A DNA stretch of 25,589 nucleotides, from the NCBI GenBank assembly GCA_007135845.1, contig SLIC01000022.1, forward strand, positions 1 through 25,589. Reading direction: 5' to 3'. Of the stretch, positions 14,591-22,177 are shown piece after piece. Position numbers and translations under genes: made by a program. The number at the start of each line of letters is the position of its first letter. Positions within the stretch are counted from its first letter, which is position 1. The notes beneath the pieces are model-generated. The model was not told the origin of the DNA. It saw only the letters and a list, made by a program, of their open reading frames with translations, and did not search any database. The stretch is from Candidatus Brevefilum sp. (GTDB taxonomy: Bacteria > Chloroflexota > Anaerolineae > Anaerolineales > Anaerolineaceae).

Positions 14591-16486
14591 TTATAGATCT
14601 AACAAATCAGCAGCCCAACCAAGGGATAATTCTTCCAACTGCCTGCGGGTTGGTATCCCCATCTCTGGGTCCCAACCTTTAATAGCATACAGCTGGGCCC
14701 GAGCTTGAAGGAATGTCTCACGATCGATCGATTCACCTTCTAGCAGGCCATTTTCAAGACCTTCAAAAAAGCGCTTGGGTAGATCATCTTCGTCACTGGT
14801 GAACCCCTCCCTTACATTGAACAGACGGAATAAATTAACTGCACGCTCACCAATTTCAAGCAGGTCTTCCATCGTCATATTCCACCCAGTGGCTAAGTTA
14901 AGCGAAGCCAAGACATCATCCGGGTGGATAAAGCCGCGCGGTGCCGGGCCAAAAAAGCAATAACCGACCGTATTTTCAAAGCTGTTCCAGTTTTCAAGGA
15001 TCAGGTATTGGCGGATTTTCTCATCACTCAAGCTGCGTGCAGGCTCTGCCTGTGTAATTCCCAAAGGTAATGCGTTTTTGAAAGGTAACGCATCTGGGTT
15101 TGTCAACATCGTGTCATGGGTAACGACTAAATGGTCAGCACCAATTTCCGACATAGCATACCCCATGCCAATATTGTATTTCCCACGCGGCTCATGCATT
15201 GCAATTTCCTGCCCTTTGACCTGTTGAGCGTACTGGATGGCGTCCTGACCGATCTTCTCTGCTGCGCGCTTACTACCCTCAGCCAGGAGGTCACCAAACC
15301 CCTCACGCTTGGCGATCTTTTCAACCATTGCCAGCATGGCTTCAGCATTGCCAAACCTCAAGTCAAGACCATCGGTATCCTGCTCACTAATTAAACCCTT
15401 TTCAAAGCACTCCATGGCAAAGGCGATCGTCACACCGGTAGAAATGCTGTCCAGCATATAGGCATTACATAGCTCATTCGCCTTGGCAATAACTTGCAAA
15501 TCGGATACCCCACAATTGGAACTAAAGGCCGCTACCGTTTCATATTCTGGTCCACCATATTCAGAGGACTCACCATCAATATGAACCTCTCGCTTGCAGC
15601 GCACAGCGCAGGCAAAACAGGTTCGACGACCGATCAGCAATTCTTCTTCGTAAGCCTCCCATTTGACATCATCTACATTCTCAAATGCCCCTTGCCTGAA
15701 ATTACGTGTCGGCAGTATACCAGCGGAATGTAATGGTTCAACAATACCAGGGGTGCCCCGTTGCTGTAGGTCCCAGGACTGTGGGTTTTGGCGCACCTGG
15801 CGAGCAAGTTTTCGACCTAATTCTCGCAACCCATCAGGGTCATGCGCAATTTCCTGGTAGCGACGCGAACCGCGCACCGCAACAGCTTTGAGATTCTTTG
15901 CACCAAACACTGCACCCATCCCGTTACGTCCATTAAAATGGCGCAGGTCATTGGTCAGCCCTGCAAAACGCACCAGGTTTTCGCCTGCGATGCCGGTTTG
16001 CAGAACACGAATCATCCGATCATCCAATTCCTCACGGATCAATGCCTGAACCTCAGCAGTGGATAAGCCCCACAGATCTTCAGCTGAACGCAGTTCAGCT
16101 GTTTGATCTTTGATCCACAAATAAACTGGTTTCTCTGCGCGTCCGGTAATCAGGATGGCTTCAAAACCAGCCTGTTTAAGCTCTGGTCCCCAAAATCCAC
16201 CCGCTTCTGATCTGCCAATGGCCCCAGTCAGTGGAGAGCGGCTGGCAACCACATAACGTGTCGTTGTCGATACGGGTGCGCCCGTCAGTACACCATTTGC
16301 AAGAACCAAGAGGTTTTCGGGGTCAAACGGATCGATGTTGGCCGGCATTTCGGTCAATAAATAATACCCGGCCAGTGCCTTTCCACCTGGATAGAGTCTG
16401 TAAAAATCTTCAGAAAGCGTCTCTGTTTCGATGCTGTTTGTTGTCAAATTGACTCGTAAGATTTTATGATCTGTTTTCATTGGCAT
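14591..16486 (-). CDS. Aldehyde:ferredoxin oxidoreductase family (tungsten/molybdenum pterin) enzyme
   Basis: AOR-family enzymes oxidise aldehydes to acids with ferredoxin, using a bis-pterin tungsten (or molybdenum) site and a [4Fe-4S] cluster. The 631-residue product matches the family length. The N-terminal AOR domain has YPGGKALAGYYLL, a TGAPVSTTTRYVVASRSPLTG stretch and NGRNGMGAVFGAKNLKAV. Cluster ligands are C290, C293 and C297 (CxxCxxxC) and C510 in NTVGYC. The start is the ATG at 16486 with GAAGGA 9 nt upstream; longer in-frame extensions lack support. A TTGACA lies at 16546-16541 but without a good -10. The gene lies downstream of sulfolactate-lyase-like and transaldolase-like genes and directly upstream of MoaD/MoeB-like cofactor genes. 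I infer a role in sulfolactaldehyde oxidation; the sequence alone does not set the substrate. Confidence 0.93.
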   Translation of the reverse strand: MPMKTDHKILRVNLTTNSIETETLSEDFYRLYPGGKALAGYYLLTEMPANIDPFDPENLLVLANGVLTGAPVSTTTRYVVASRSPLTGAIGRSEAGGFWGPELKQAGFEAILITGRAEKPVYLWIKDQTAELRSAEDLWGLSTAEVQALIREELDDRMIRVLQTGIAGENLVRFAGLTNDLRHFNGRNGMGAVFGAKNLKAVAVRGSRRYQEIAHDPDGLRELGRKLARQVRQNPQSWDLQQRGTPGIVEPLHSAGILPTRNFRQGAFENVDDVKWEAYEEELLIGRRTCFACAVRCKREVHIDGESSEYGGPEYETVAAFSSNCGVSDLQVIAKANELCNAYMLDSISTGVTIAFAMECFEKGLISEQDTDGLDLRFGNAEAMLAMVEKIAKREGFGDLLAEGSKRAAEKIGQDAIQYAQQVKGQEIAMHEPRGKYNIGMGYAMSEIGADHLVVTHDTMLTNPDALPFKNALPLGITQAEPARSLSDEKIRQYLILENWNSFENTVGYCFFGPAPRGFIHPDDVLASLNLATGWNMTMEDLLEIGERAVNLFRLFNVREGFTSDEDDLPKRFFEGLENGLLEGESIDRETFLQARAQLYAIKGWDPEMGIPTRRQLEELSLGWAADLLDL

Positions 16487-16585
16487 AAGGTTTTTTCCTT
16501 CACTTGGGCTGTTTTTGTTGAAGCAGGCATAAACAATGTTTGTCAAAATACAAGTTGCTAAAGATTACATATCCTCAATCCTATC

Positions 16586-17704
16586 TTAACCAGCTAAAGG
16601 TGTAAATAATATCAGCAACAAACTCACGACTGAAAGCAATACAGCAACGATAAGCCCCACCAAAAGGGGTTTAAACCCAATTCGTTTAAGGCTGTCCAGG
16701 TTCGTATTCAGACCAACAGCAGAAAGTGCCATCAGAATCGCAAATCTCGATACAGAATCCAGGAAGATTAAACCACTCGCTGCTGCCTGTAAATCACCAG
16801 GTTCAGCAACATTCTGCGGCAGGATACCCAGCATGATGCCAGCGGTTCGCACAATCGCCATCAAAATAAAACCAATTACAAAGCCTGGAATGCTTTTTTT
16901 GACACTGATGCGCAGGCTTGATGGGTCTGCTGCTTTGGATTGCCCTTTCCAGCGTTGATAAATCATCCCAATCATAAAAATGATCGGGGCCATCAAGGCA
17001 TTCCGGGTTAACTTGATGATGGTGGCGACATTTTGGGCAATATCACTGTACATGGCGCTGACCGCCACAACCTGGGATGTGTCATTGACAGCCGTACCAG
17101 ACCAAAATCCAAAATAGTGATCAGGCAGCCGCAGCATTCTTCCAATAATTGGATAGGTCAGCACCGCAATCAAACCAAATAGGGTGATCGTCGCCACGGC
17201 AAAGCTGACTTCTTCCTCTTCAGCCTCAATAACCGGTGCCGTCGCAATAATGGCAGAATTTCCACAAATCGCCGTACCTACCCCGATCAGGGCAGCCAAC
17301 CGGGGTGAGATATGAAAGATTCGCTTGGCAAGCAATGAAGCCCCAAGTGCAACTGTTAAACAAATCAGAATCAAACCCAACCCGCGCCAGCCTGTCGCGC
17401 CGACATCCTGTATGCTCAGCCGCAAGCCCAATAGAACAATCCCAAATCGCAACACTTTCTTCATCGAAAAGGCAATGCCAGGTGCCAGTTTTGAGCTGCG
17501 GCCAATCAACGCCCGGATATACAAACCCAGCAATATCGCGATCAGGATTTCTGAAATGGCTTCACCCAGCAGCGTGCCTGAAAAAAGACCATGCAAATAG
17601 CGGCTGACCAATGCCACACCTACCACAAGGTGCAGCCCTAACCAGGCCAGGCGAATCTCCTGGAAAAATACCTTCAACTTTGTTTGTAATGTCACAAAAC
17701 CCAT
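16586..17704 (-). CDS. YeiH/TauZ-family putative sulfate or sulfite exporter
   Basis: The 372-residue protein is a polytopic membrane protein of the PF03601 (YeiH) family with about ten hydrophobic segments. Family landmarks are VLLGLRLS, GTAICGNSAIIATAPVIEAEEEE (the central Gly/Asn-rich loop followed by acidic residues), GTAVNDTSQVVA and LSAVGLNTNLDSLKR. Members are annotated as sulfate exporters, and TauZ/SuyZ relatives sit beside sulfonate-degrading enzymes, where they are thought to remove sulfite or sulfate. It lies 69 nt after the large lyase subunit and 99 nt before the AOR gene. I use the ATG at 17704; a TTG at 17722 adds six residues, and neither has a clear ribosome site. Transport of sulfite is inferred from context. 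Confidence 0.85.
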   Translation of the reverse strand: MGFVTLQTKLKVFFQEIRLAWLGLHLVVGVALVSRYLHGLFSGTLLGEAISEILIAILLGLYIRALIGRSSKLAPGIAFSMKKVLRFGIVLLGLRLSIQDVGATGWRGLGLILICLTVALGASLLAKRIFHISPRLAALIGVGTAICGNSAIIATAPVIEAEEEEVSFAVATITLFGLIAVLTYPIIGRMLRLPDHYFGFWSGTAVNDTSQVVAVSAMYSDIAQNVATIIKLTRNALMAPIIFMIGMIYQRWKGQSKAADPSSLRISVKKSIPGFVIGFILMAIVRTAGIMLGILPQNVAEPGDLQAAASGLIFLDSVSRFAILMALSAVGLNTNLDSLKRIGFKPLLVGLIVAVLLSVVSLLLILFTPLAG

Positions 17705-17773
17705 TATTGCATGTTTAACCAATCTGAGTTTAATTCATCGTTGGTATGACAAATCTTATTAATTAACTGTACT

Positions 17774-18937
17774 TCATGCGCTTCGATAAAGTTTTGTGAT
17801 GACAAACTCATCATGCCGTAAAGTTTCTGCACTTGTCAACCTGCCATTAACCGTCTGCGCCATAATTCCCATGGTAAGGTCTGCAGCTTCATCGAGGTTA
17901 ATATCAAAACGCAATAAACCGGAGAGGTCCACATCAATGTGTTCAGTCATCGTTTCAATCGTCAGTGGATTGGCAGAAAGCTTAATGACAGGGGTGACAG
18001 GATTTCCGATGATGTTACCCTGCCCGGTCGGGAAGAGATGCAGCACCGCACCGCCTGCACAACAAAGCGTGACCATTTCTGCAGCAGCGCTGGAAGAATC
18101 CATAAAATATAAGCCTGGTTTCTCAGGTGCTTGGGCTGGTTCAAGGAAGCCAGCCACTGAACAATTCCCAATTTTGGCAATATTACCAAAGGCTTTTTCC
18201 TCAATTGTGGAAAGTCCGCCGCGGATATTGCCCTCGGTTGGCTGGGAACCCAACAAGTTCACACCCTGCGAGCGAATCAATTCCTGGTAATCGTCAAAGG
18301 CAGCTTGAAAAGCTTGTGCTTCTTCCTCAGTTTCAAAGCGTTCAATGATCTTGTGTTCAGCACCAGTGACCTCTGTGGTTTCGCCAAAAATGAGCGTACT
18401 CCCCTTTACCAGCAGTCGTTCAAATACCCTGCCAACTGTTGGGTTTGCCGCCAGTCCACTGGTTGTATCCGACTCACCACACTTGGTGGAAACTAGCAAT
18501 TCCTGCCATTCTATTGGTTCACGAGGCAATTCTGTGGCATATTGGACAAAATCCTTTGCTTTCCAGGCAGCCTGCTCGATGGTCTTCAGGTCACCAGAAC
18601 GCTCAATGCTAAAACCCACCACTGGTTTACCTGTTTCCGCAATCCCGTTGACAATGTGATCGGTCCAATTTGGCTCGATTCCAATCACAACCACTGCAGC
18701 CACATTGGGATTCTTGCCAGTCCCAATCAGGGTGTTAAATGTCAGGTCTAAATCCATGCCAAATTGCAAGCGGCCATAAGGGTGTGATAATGCTGTTGCA
18801 CCGCGAATCAAACTCGCAACACCTTCCGCAGCTGCGTTTGAGATATCATCCACAGGCATCACCAAAACATGGTTACGGATCCCTACACGACCATTTTCAC
18901 GTCGGTATCCGGTTAGCTGTGTGTGTTGATTGGTCAT
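17774..18937 (-). CDS. suyB: UxaA-family large subunit, probable (2R)-sulfolactate sulfo-lyase SuyB
   Basis: The 387 residues match the separate large subunit of the altronate-dehydratase superfamily, about the 42 kDa reported for SuyB, which with SuyA splits sulfolactate into pyruvate and sulfite with Fe2+. Family residues: RVGIRNHVLVMPVDDIS (17-33), TKCGESDTTSG (151-161, Cys153), GETTEVTGAEH, GNIRGGLSTIEEK. Two places differ from what I remember of altronate dehydratases: SHPYGRLQFG (51-60) instead of HQHGC-type residues, and FMDSSSAAAEMVT (278-290) with FPTGQGNIIGNP instead of a TPGYDPES/TGRGSPTGNP pattern. These variants fit SuyB as I recall it. An ideal AGGAGG precedes the ATG, which overlaps the small-subunit stop by 4 nt. 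Altronate or another sugar-acid dehydratase is the main alternative. Confidence 0.75.
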   Translation of the reverse strand: MTNQHTQLTGYRRENGRVGIRNHVLVMPVDDISNAAAEGVASLIRGATALSHPYGRLQFGMDLDLTFNTLIGTGKNPNVAAVVVIGIEPNWTDHIVNGIAETGKPVVGFSIERSGDLKTIEQAAWKAKDFVQYATELPREPIEWQELLVSTKCGESDTTSGLAANPTVGRVFERLLVKGSTLIFGETTEVTGAEHKIIERFETEEEAQAFQAAFDDYQELIRSQGVNLLGSQPTEGNIRGGLSTIEEKAFGNIAKIGNCSVAGFLEPAQAPEKPGLYFMDSSSAAAEMVTLCCAGGAVLHLFPTGQGNIIGNPVTPVIKLSANPLTIETMTEHIDVDLSGLLRFDINLDEAADLTMGIMAQTVNGRLTSAETLRHDEFVITKLYRSA

Positions 18938-19257
18938 GATTCATCCTCCTGGTGTTTAATGATTTGCGACTTTCCAGACCATCGCAAACTCCTGATGTTA
19001 TGTACATGCACATGTGCGCCTTGTGCAATCGATAGATGGGCGTAGCCGATCGGTTCACCGTATTCAATGATGTGTTTATCCTTTGATAGTTGCTGCATGG
19101 CAACCTTATGTCCAAGGGGAACATCATCCACCAGGGTGATTACAGAAACCGGCTCTCCTTCCAGTGTCACCGCCTCAATATCCTCACCGGCTTTTAGGTC
19201 CATCACAGCCACCCCCACATCATCCGTCGGTTCATGTAACAAGATGCCTTTGGTCAT
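18934..19257 (-). CDS. suyA: SAF-domain small subunit, probable sulfolactate sulfo-lyase SuyA
   Basis: This 107-residue protein is the small SAF-fold partner of the UxaA-type subunit encoded immediately downstream. The core pattern is intact: VPLGHKVA, EYGEPIGYA and the closing GAHVHVHNI followed by RSLRW, the usual end of the domain in SuyA-like proteins. It opens with LLHEPTDDVGVAV. In altronate dehydratase of E. coli this domain is fused to the large one; separate genes are the rule for SuyAB but are also found in split dehydratases. AAGGAGGAAT before the ATG is a very strong ribosome site. Its stop overlaps the next ATG by 4 nt, fitting a 1:1 complex. Confidence 0.75.
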   Translation of the reverse strand: MTKGILLHEPTDDVGVAVMDLKAGEDIEAVTLEGEPVSVITLVDDVPLGHKVAMQQLSKDKHIIEYGEPIGYAHLSIAQGAHVHVHNIRSLRWSGKSQIIKHQEDES

Positions 19258-19302
19258 TATTCCTCCTTAATGGTTTTAGAAAATTTTTTCAATTGTGGAT
19301 AC

Positions 19303-19965
19303 TCACTCGTAGGCAGTTTGATCCCAGAAGCTCTGGAATTTTTTGAGCCCATCTGCAGTATAGGGATGATCAAAGGCAGCCGTGTAAACTTCCATCCCTG
19401 CTGTAACAATATCCGCGCCGAGGATGCCAGCATCGACGATTTGGCGGGCATTACGGACAGCAGCAACAATCACCTCAGTTTTATACGAGTAAATATCACG
19501 AATAGACATCACATCTGAAATGAAGCTGAAGATCTCCTCGCCATTGGCTTCCTTCCACCCGATAAAGGGCGAGACAAAGTGAGCGCCCATCCGCATGGCT
19601 TGAATCGCTTGTGCCGCCGAAAAGACCAGGGTCAGATTAGAGCGAATGCCCTGAGCTTTCAGTTCAGCCACCGCTTTGAAGCCAGGTTCAGTTGCTGGTA
19701 ATTTGATCACAAAATTTGGATTGATGGCTGCCAATTTCTCACCCTCTGTAACCATTACCTTGTAGTCATCAAGGTGGGGGTTGACTTCCACTGAAACAGT
19801 CTTTTCAGTACCTGCAACCAGGTCTGCAATTTCACGGATCACTGTTAAAAATGGCTTGCCAGAAACCTGGACATGCCGAGGGTTGGTTGTGACACCATCA
19901 ATATCCCACATTGTGAGGGCATACTCAATTTCATCAATATGAGCACTATCAAGAAAAAACTTCAT
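19303..19965 (-). CDS. sftT: Small transaldolase, probable 6-deoxy-6-sulfofructose transaldolase (SftT-like)
   Basis: The 220-residue protein is a TalC/FSA-type transaldolase barrel. The Schiff-base lysine is K88 in FVIKLPATEPG. Several positions depart from ordinary FSA/TalC: TTNPRHV (26-32) where TTNPSLI is usual, SVEVNPHLDD (58-67) and FVSPFIGWKEANGEE (130-144) where SPFVGR is usual. These match my memory of sulfofructose transaldolase from the sulfo-TAL pathway of Bacillus, which cleaves sulfofructose to sulfolactaldehyde and passes the C3 unit to glyceraldehyde-3-phosphate. Arg30 and Trp137 could help hold the sulfonate; that is inference. AAAGGAG precedes the ATG. The gene lies 12 nt after the GH31 gene and 45 nt before suyA-like. 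An ordinary fructose-6-phosphate aldolase is the alternative. Confidence 0.75.
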   Translation of the reverse strand: MKFFLDSAHIDEIEYALTMWDIDGVTTNPRHVQVSGKPFLTVIREIADLVAGTEKTVSVEVNPHLDDYKVMVTEGEKLAAINPNFVIKLPATEPGFKAVAELKAQGIRSNLTLVFSAAQAIQAMRMGAHFVSPFIGWKEANGEEIFSFISDVMSIRDIYSYKTEVIVAAVRNARQIVDAGILGADIVTAGMEVYTAAFDHPYTADGLKKFQSFWDQTAYE

Positions 19966-19977
19966 CCTTACACTCCT

Positions 19978-22146
19978 TTATTTAATTATGACTTTTATAT
20001 CCTCTGGAACCCGAAGATCACCAGCAGGAGAAATATTTAATGCCATCCCTGGCAGGTTAATGCCTGCCTGGGGTTGACCAAAACACCAAACTTCCTCTAT
20101 GTCCACACCCGGTCTGAGTTCACCCGTATGCTGCACAACGGGGCCTAGTGGTAAGACTTGCCCCTTGCGGCCAAAAATGGGGATCTGATCTAAGGGCATC
20201 TTTTTTTCAAAGACTCTCGGCCCTTCCAACCATGTTTCATTCCAGATATCAAACCATTCGCCTTCGGGTAAGTAATAGCTCACACCTCCGCCAGGTTCAA
20301 CCACCGGCGCTACAAGTAAAGCTGGACCAAGCATGTACTGAATCTCGAAACCTCTGGCTGACCGGTCTGCAGGAAAAGCAAGCACCATGGCGCGCATCAC
20401 CGGCATGCCTGTTTGGCTGGACTCAAGTGCACATCCCTGCAAGTAAGGGATCAATCGGTAACGCCATCGCAGCCACTGCCGCACAATCGTTTCTGCTTCC
20501 TCGCCATAAACCCACGGTTCCCGCTCACCAATGCCGTGGAAGCGGGTGTGCGAACACATCACGCCTGCTTCTGCCCAGCGCACGTAAAGTTCAGGAGAGG
20601 GGTTACCAATTGCGAAACCACCAATATCATGGGCATAGAAAGGTCCGCCGCTCATCCCCCAGGCTTGACCGCCGCGGATGCTGGCTGCCAGTGCCGCCCA
20701 ATCCACCTGGGGATCACCACCCCATTGGACCGGATAGCGCTGTCCGCCTGCCCAGGCTGAGCGTCCCCACACCAATGGTTCATCCTGGCTGTACTTCTCA
20801 GCCGCTTCATAGGCACATTGATTGTACAAAAGCGTATAAGCATTGTGCAATCGCATGCCGGTGTCGCCATTAAAGCCAACCACACCCTCCGGCACTGCTT
20901 CGCCATAATCAGTCTTCATCACACTGACCCCGATTTTAAACAAATCTTCATGTTGATCTCGGAACCAGGCATAGGCCTCGGGGTTGGTAAAATCCAACAG
21001 CCCACTCGGCATTAGATGCGGCAAAACCTCATCATAAGGCCATGGAAACCAGCGATGAATATAGGGCGTCCCATCCGGATTTTTTAGGAAGAATCCCATT
21101 TCAGCCAGCTCGTTGAATTTCGGATTCAACGTGGATAAATAAGAATACTCCCACAAGTTGAGGCGAATCCCCAAGCTGCGCAGCTTTTTCACAAACCCGG
21201 CTGGATCAGGATAGCGTTTCTTATCCCATTGGAAATCAAAACGGTCTTCCATTGTGTGCCAGGCACGCCCATCCAATAACATCACATCGCACGGGATTTC
21301 TCGTTCAACCATCCTTTCAGCCACTTCTAAAGCGACCTCTGCCGTTGGATAGTACGCCCGAGACATCCATGCGCCGTAACTCCAGCGTGGCGGTTGTGGT
21401 GCCCTGCCGGTCAATGTCGTGTATGCCTCGATGATCTCCGCTGGCGACTCACCTGCCATAAAAAATAGATCCAGCTCATCATCATACAACTTGAGGATAT
21501 AACTGCGGTGCGACCACTGCGGGTATCCTACACCGTGGGTGACCTTCGCCGGGGTATGCATAAACAGACCCCAACCCTCCGGACTCCAGGCAAAAGGTGT
21601 ATTCTTATAGGATAATTCAGAATTTATCGTGGTGGCATCTTCATTCCAGGAGTGAATTAATTGTCCCCTGCGGTTTAAGGATGCCCATTTTTCACCTAAC
21701 CCATAGATAGGTTCCTCGTTTTTAAGGTCTAATGAGACCAGCCACGAACCATTACATTTGGCGAAATTTGGTAAACGCAATAACCCCTGGATAGAGCGCT
21801 CAGTTGCCGACCTCAAAAGGCATTTTTCTCCTTGATAAAAACGAATCTGCAATGGTGCGTTATGAATTTCTAAGGCAGTCTGGCCAGTTTGAAGGCGATA
21901 ACCCGACTCAAGTTCAGTTAGTTCCAGGTCATGACAGCCATCTTCAGCGATTAGGATACCGTAATCTGGCTGCGGCTTCTGGGTGGACCAGTGCATGCGG
22001 AAAATCCCCGGGTTATAACAGGATACTTTCAAGTCACCCGCAATCGTCGAGAAAACCGCCTCTGTCTGATTGTGAGACTTAAGCAAAAAACTTTGCAAGC
22101 GCTCATAGCCTTTTTGCAGCTGAATACATTCGTGGTGTGAGATCAA
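19978..22146 (-). CDS. GH31 alpha-glycosidase (YicI-like layout; candidate sulfoquinovosidase)
   Basis: The 722-residue protein is a full-length retaining GH31 enzyme. The nucleophile is D413 in KTDYGE and the acid/base D478 in QWGGD; other family landmarks are YGLGEKWASLNRRG, KNTPFAWSPEGWG, HDIGGF and PVMRAM. Overall order and spacing resemble alpha-xylosidase YicI. The Gln-Arg-Trp-Tyr sulfonate-binding set of E. coli sulfoquinovosidase YihQ is not recognisable: the relevant strand reads LLDGRAW (290-296) and RFDFQW (302-307). No signal peptide is visible, so it acts in the cytoplasm on imported substrate. The start is TTG at 22146, chosen because AGGAG lies 7 nt upstream and the first Met is residue 51. 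It lies between the transporter and the transaldolase genes. Substrate is uncertain: an SQ glycoside by context, an alpha-xyloside or glucoside by resemblance. Confidence 0.88.
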   Translation of the reverse strand: MISHHECIQLQKGYERLQSFLLKSHNQTEAVFSTIAGDLKVSCYNPGIFRMHWSTQKPQPDYGILIAEDGCHDLELTELESGYRLQTGQTALEIHNAPLQIRFYQGEKCLLRSATERSIQGLLRLPNFAKCNGSWLVSLDLKNEEPIYGLGEKWASLNRRGQLIHSWNEDATTINSELSYKNTPFAWSPEGWGLFMHTPAKVTHGVGYPQWSHRSYILKLYDDELDLFFMAGESPAEIIEAYTTLTGRAPQPPRWSYGAWMSRAYYPTAEVALEVAERMVEREIPCDVMLLDGRAWHTMEDRFDFQWDKKRYPDPAGFVKKLRSLGIRLNLWEYSYLSTLNPKFNELAEMGFFLKNPDGTPYIHRWFPWPYDEVLPHLMPSGLLDFTNPEAYAWFRDQHEDLFKIGVSVMKTDYGEAVPEGVVGFNGDTGMRLHNAYTLLYNQCAYEAAEKYSQDEPLVWGRSAWAGGQRYPVQWGGDPQVDWAALAASIRGGQAWGMSGGPFYAHDIGGFAIGNPSPELYVRWAEAGVMCSHTRFHGIGEREPWVYGEEAETIVRQWLRWRYRLIPYLQGCALESSQTGMPVMRAMVLAFPADRSARGFEIQYMLGPALLVAPVVEPGGGVSYYLPEGEWFDIWNETWLEGPRVFEKKMPLDQIPIFGRKGQVLPLGPVVQHTGELRPGVDIEEVWCFGQPQAGINLPGMALNISPAGDLRVPEDIKVIIK

Positions 22147-22177
22147 CGCCTTGCTCCTTTTAAAAGCTGTTAGATGG

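Noticed and set aside
16541..16546. TTGACA upstream of the AOR gene as an internal promoter
   Set aside because: No acceptable -10 hexamer lies 16-18 nt downstream.
17774..19257. Uronate pathway reading: altronate dehydratase plus aldolase
   Set aside because: No uronate isomerase, mannonate/altronate reductase or KDG kinase is present, and the motif blocks differ from altronate dehydratases as I know them. Kept as the main alternative, not excluded.
20148..20873. 241-codon plus-strand frame opposite GH31
   Set aside because: It is antisense to catalytic-domain sequence including the GGD and HDIGG motifs; its translation is rich in Arg, Pro and His as expected for a shadow frame.
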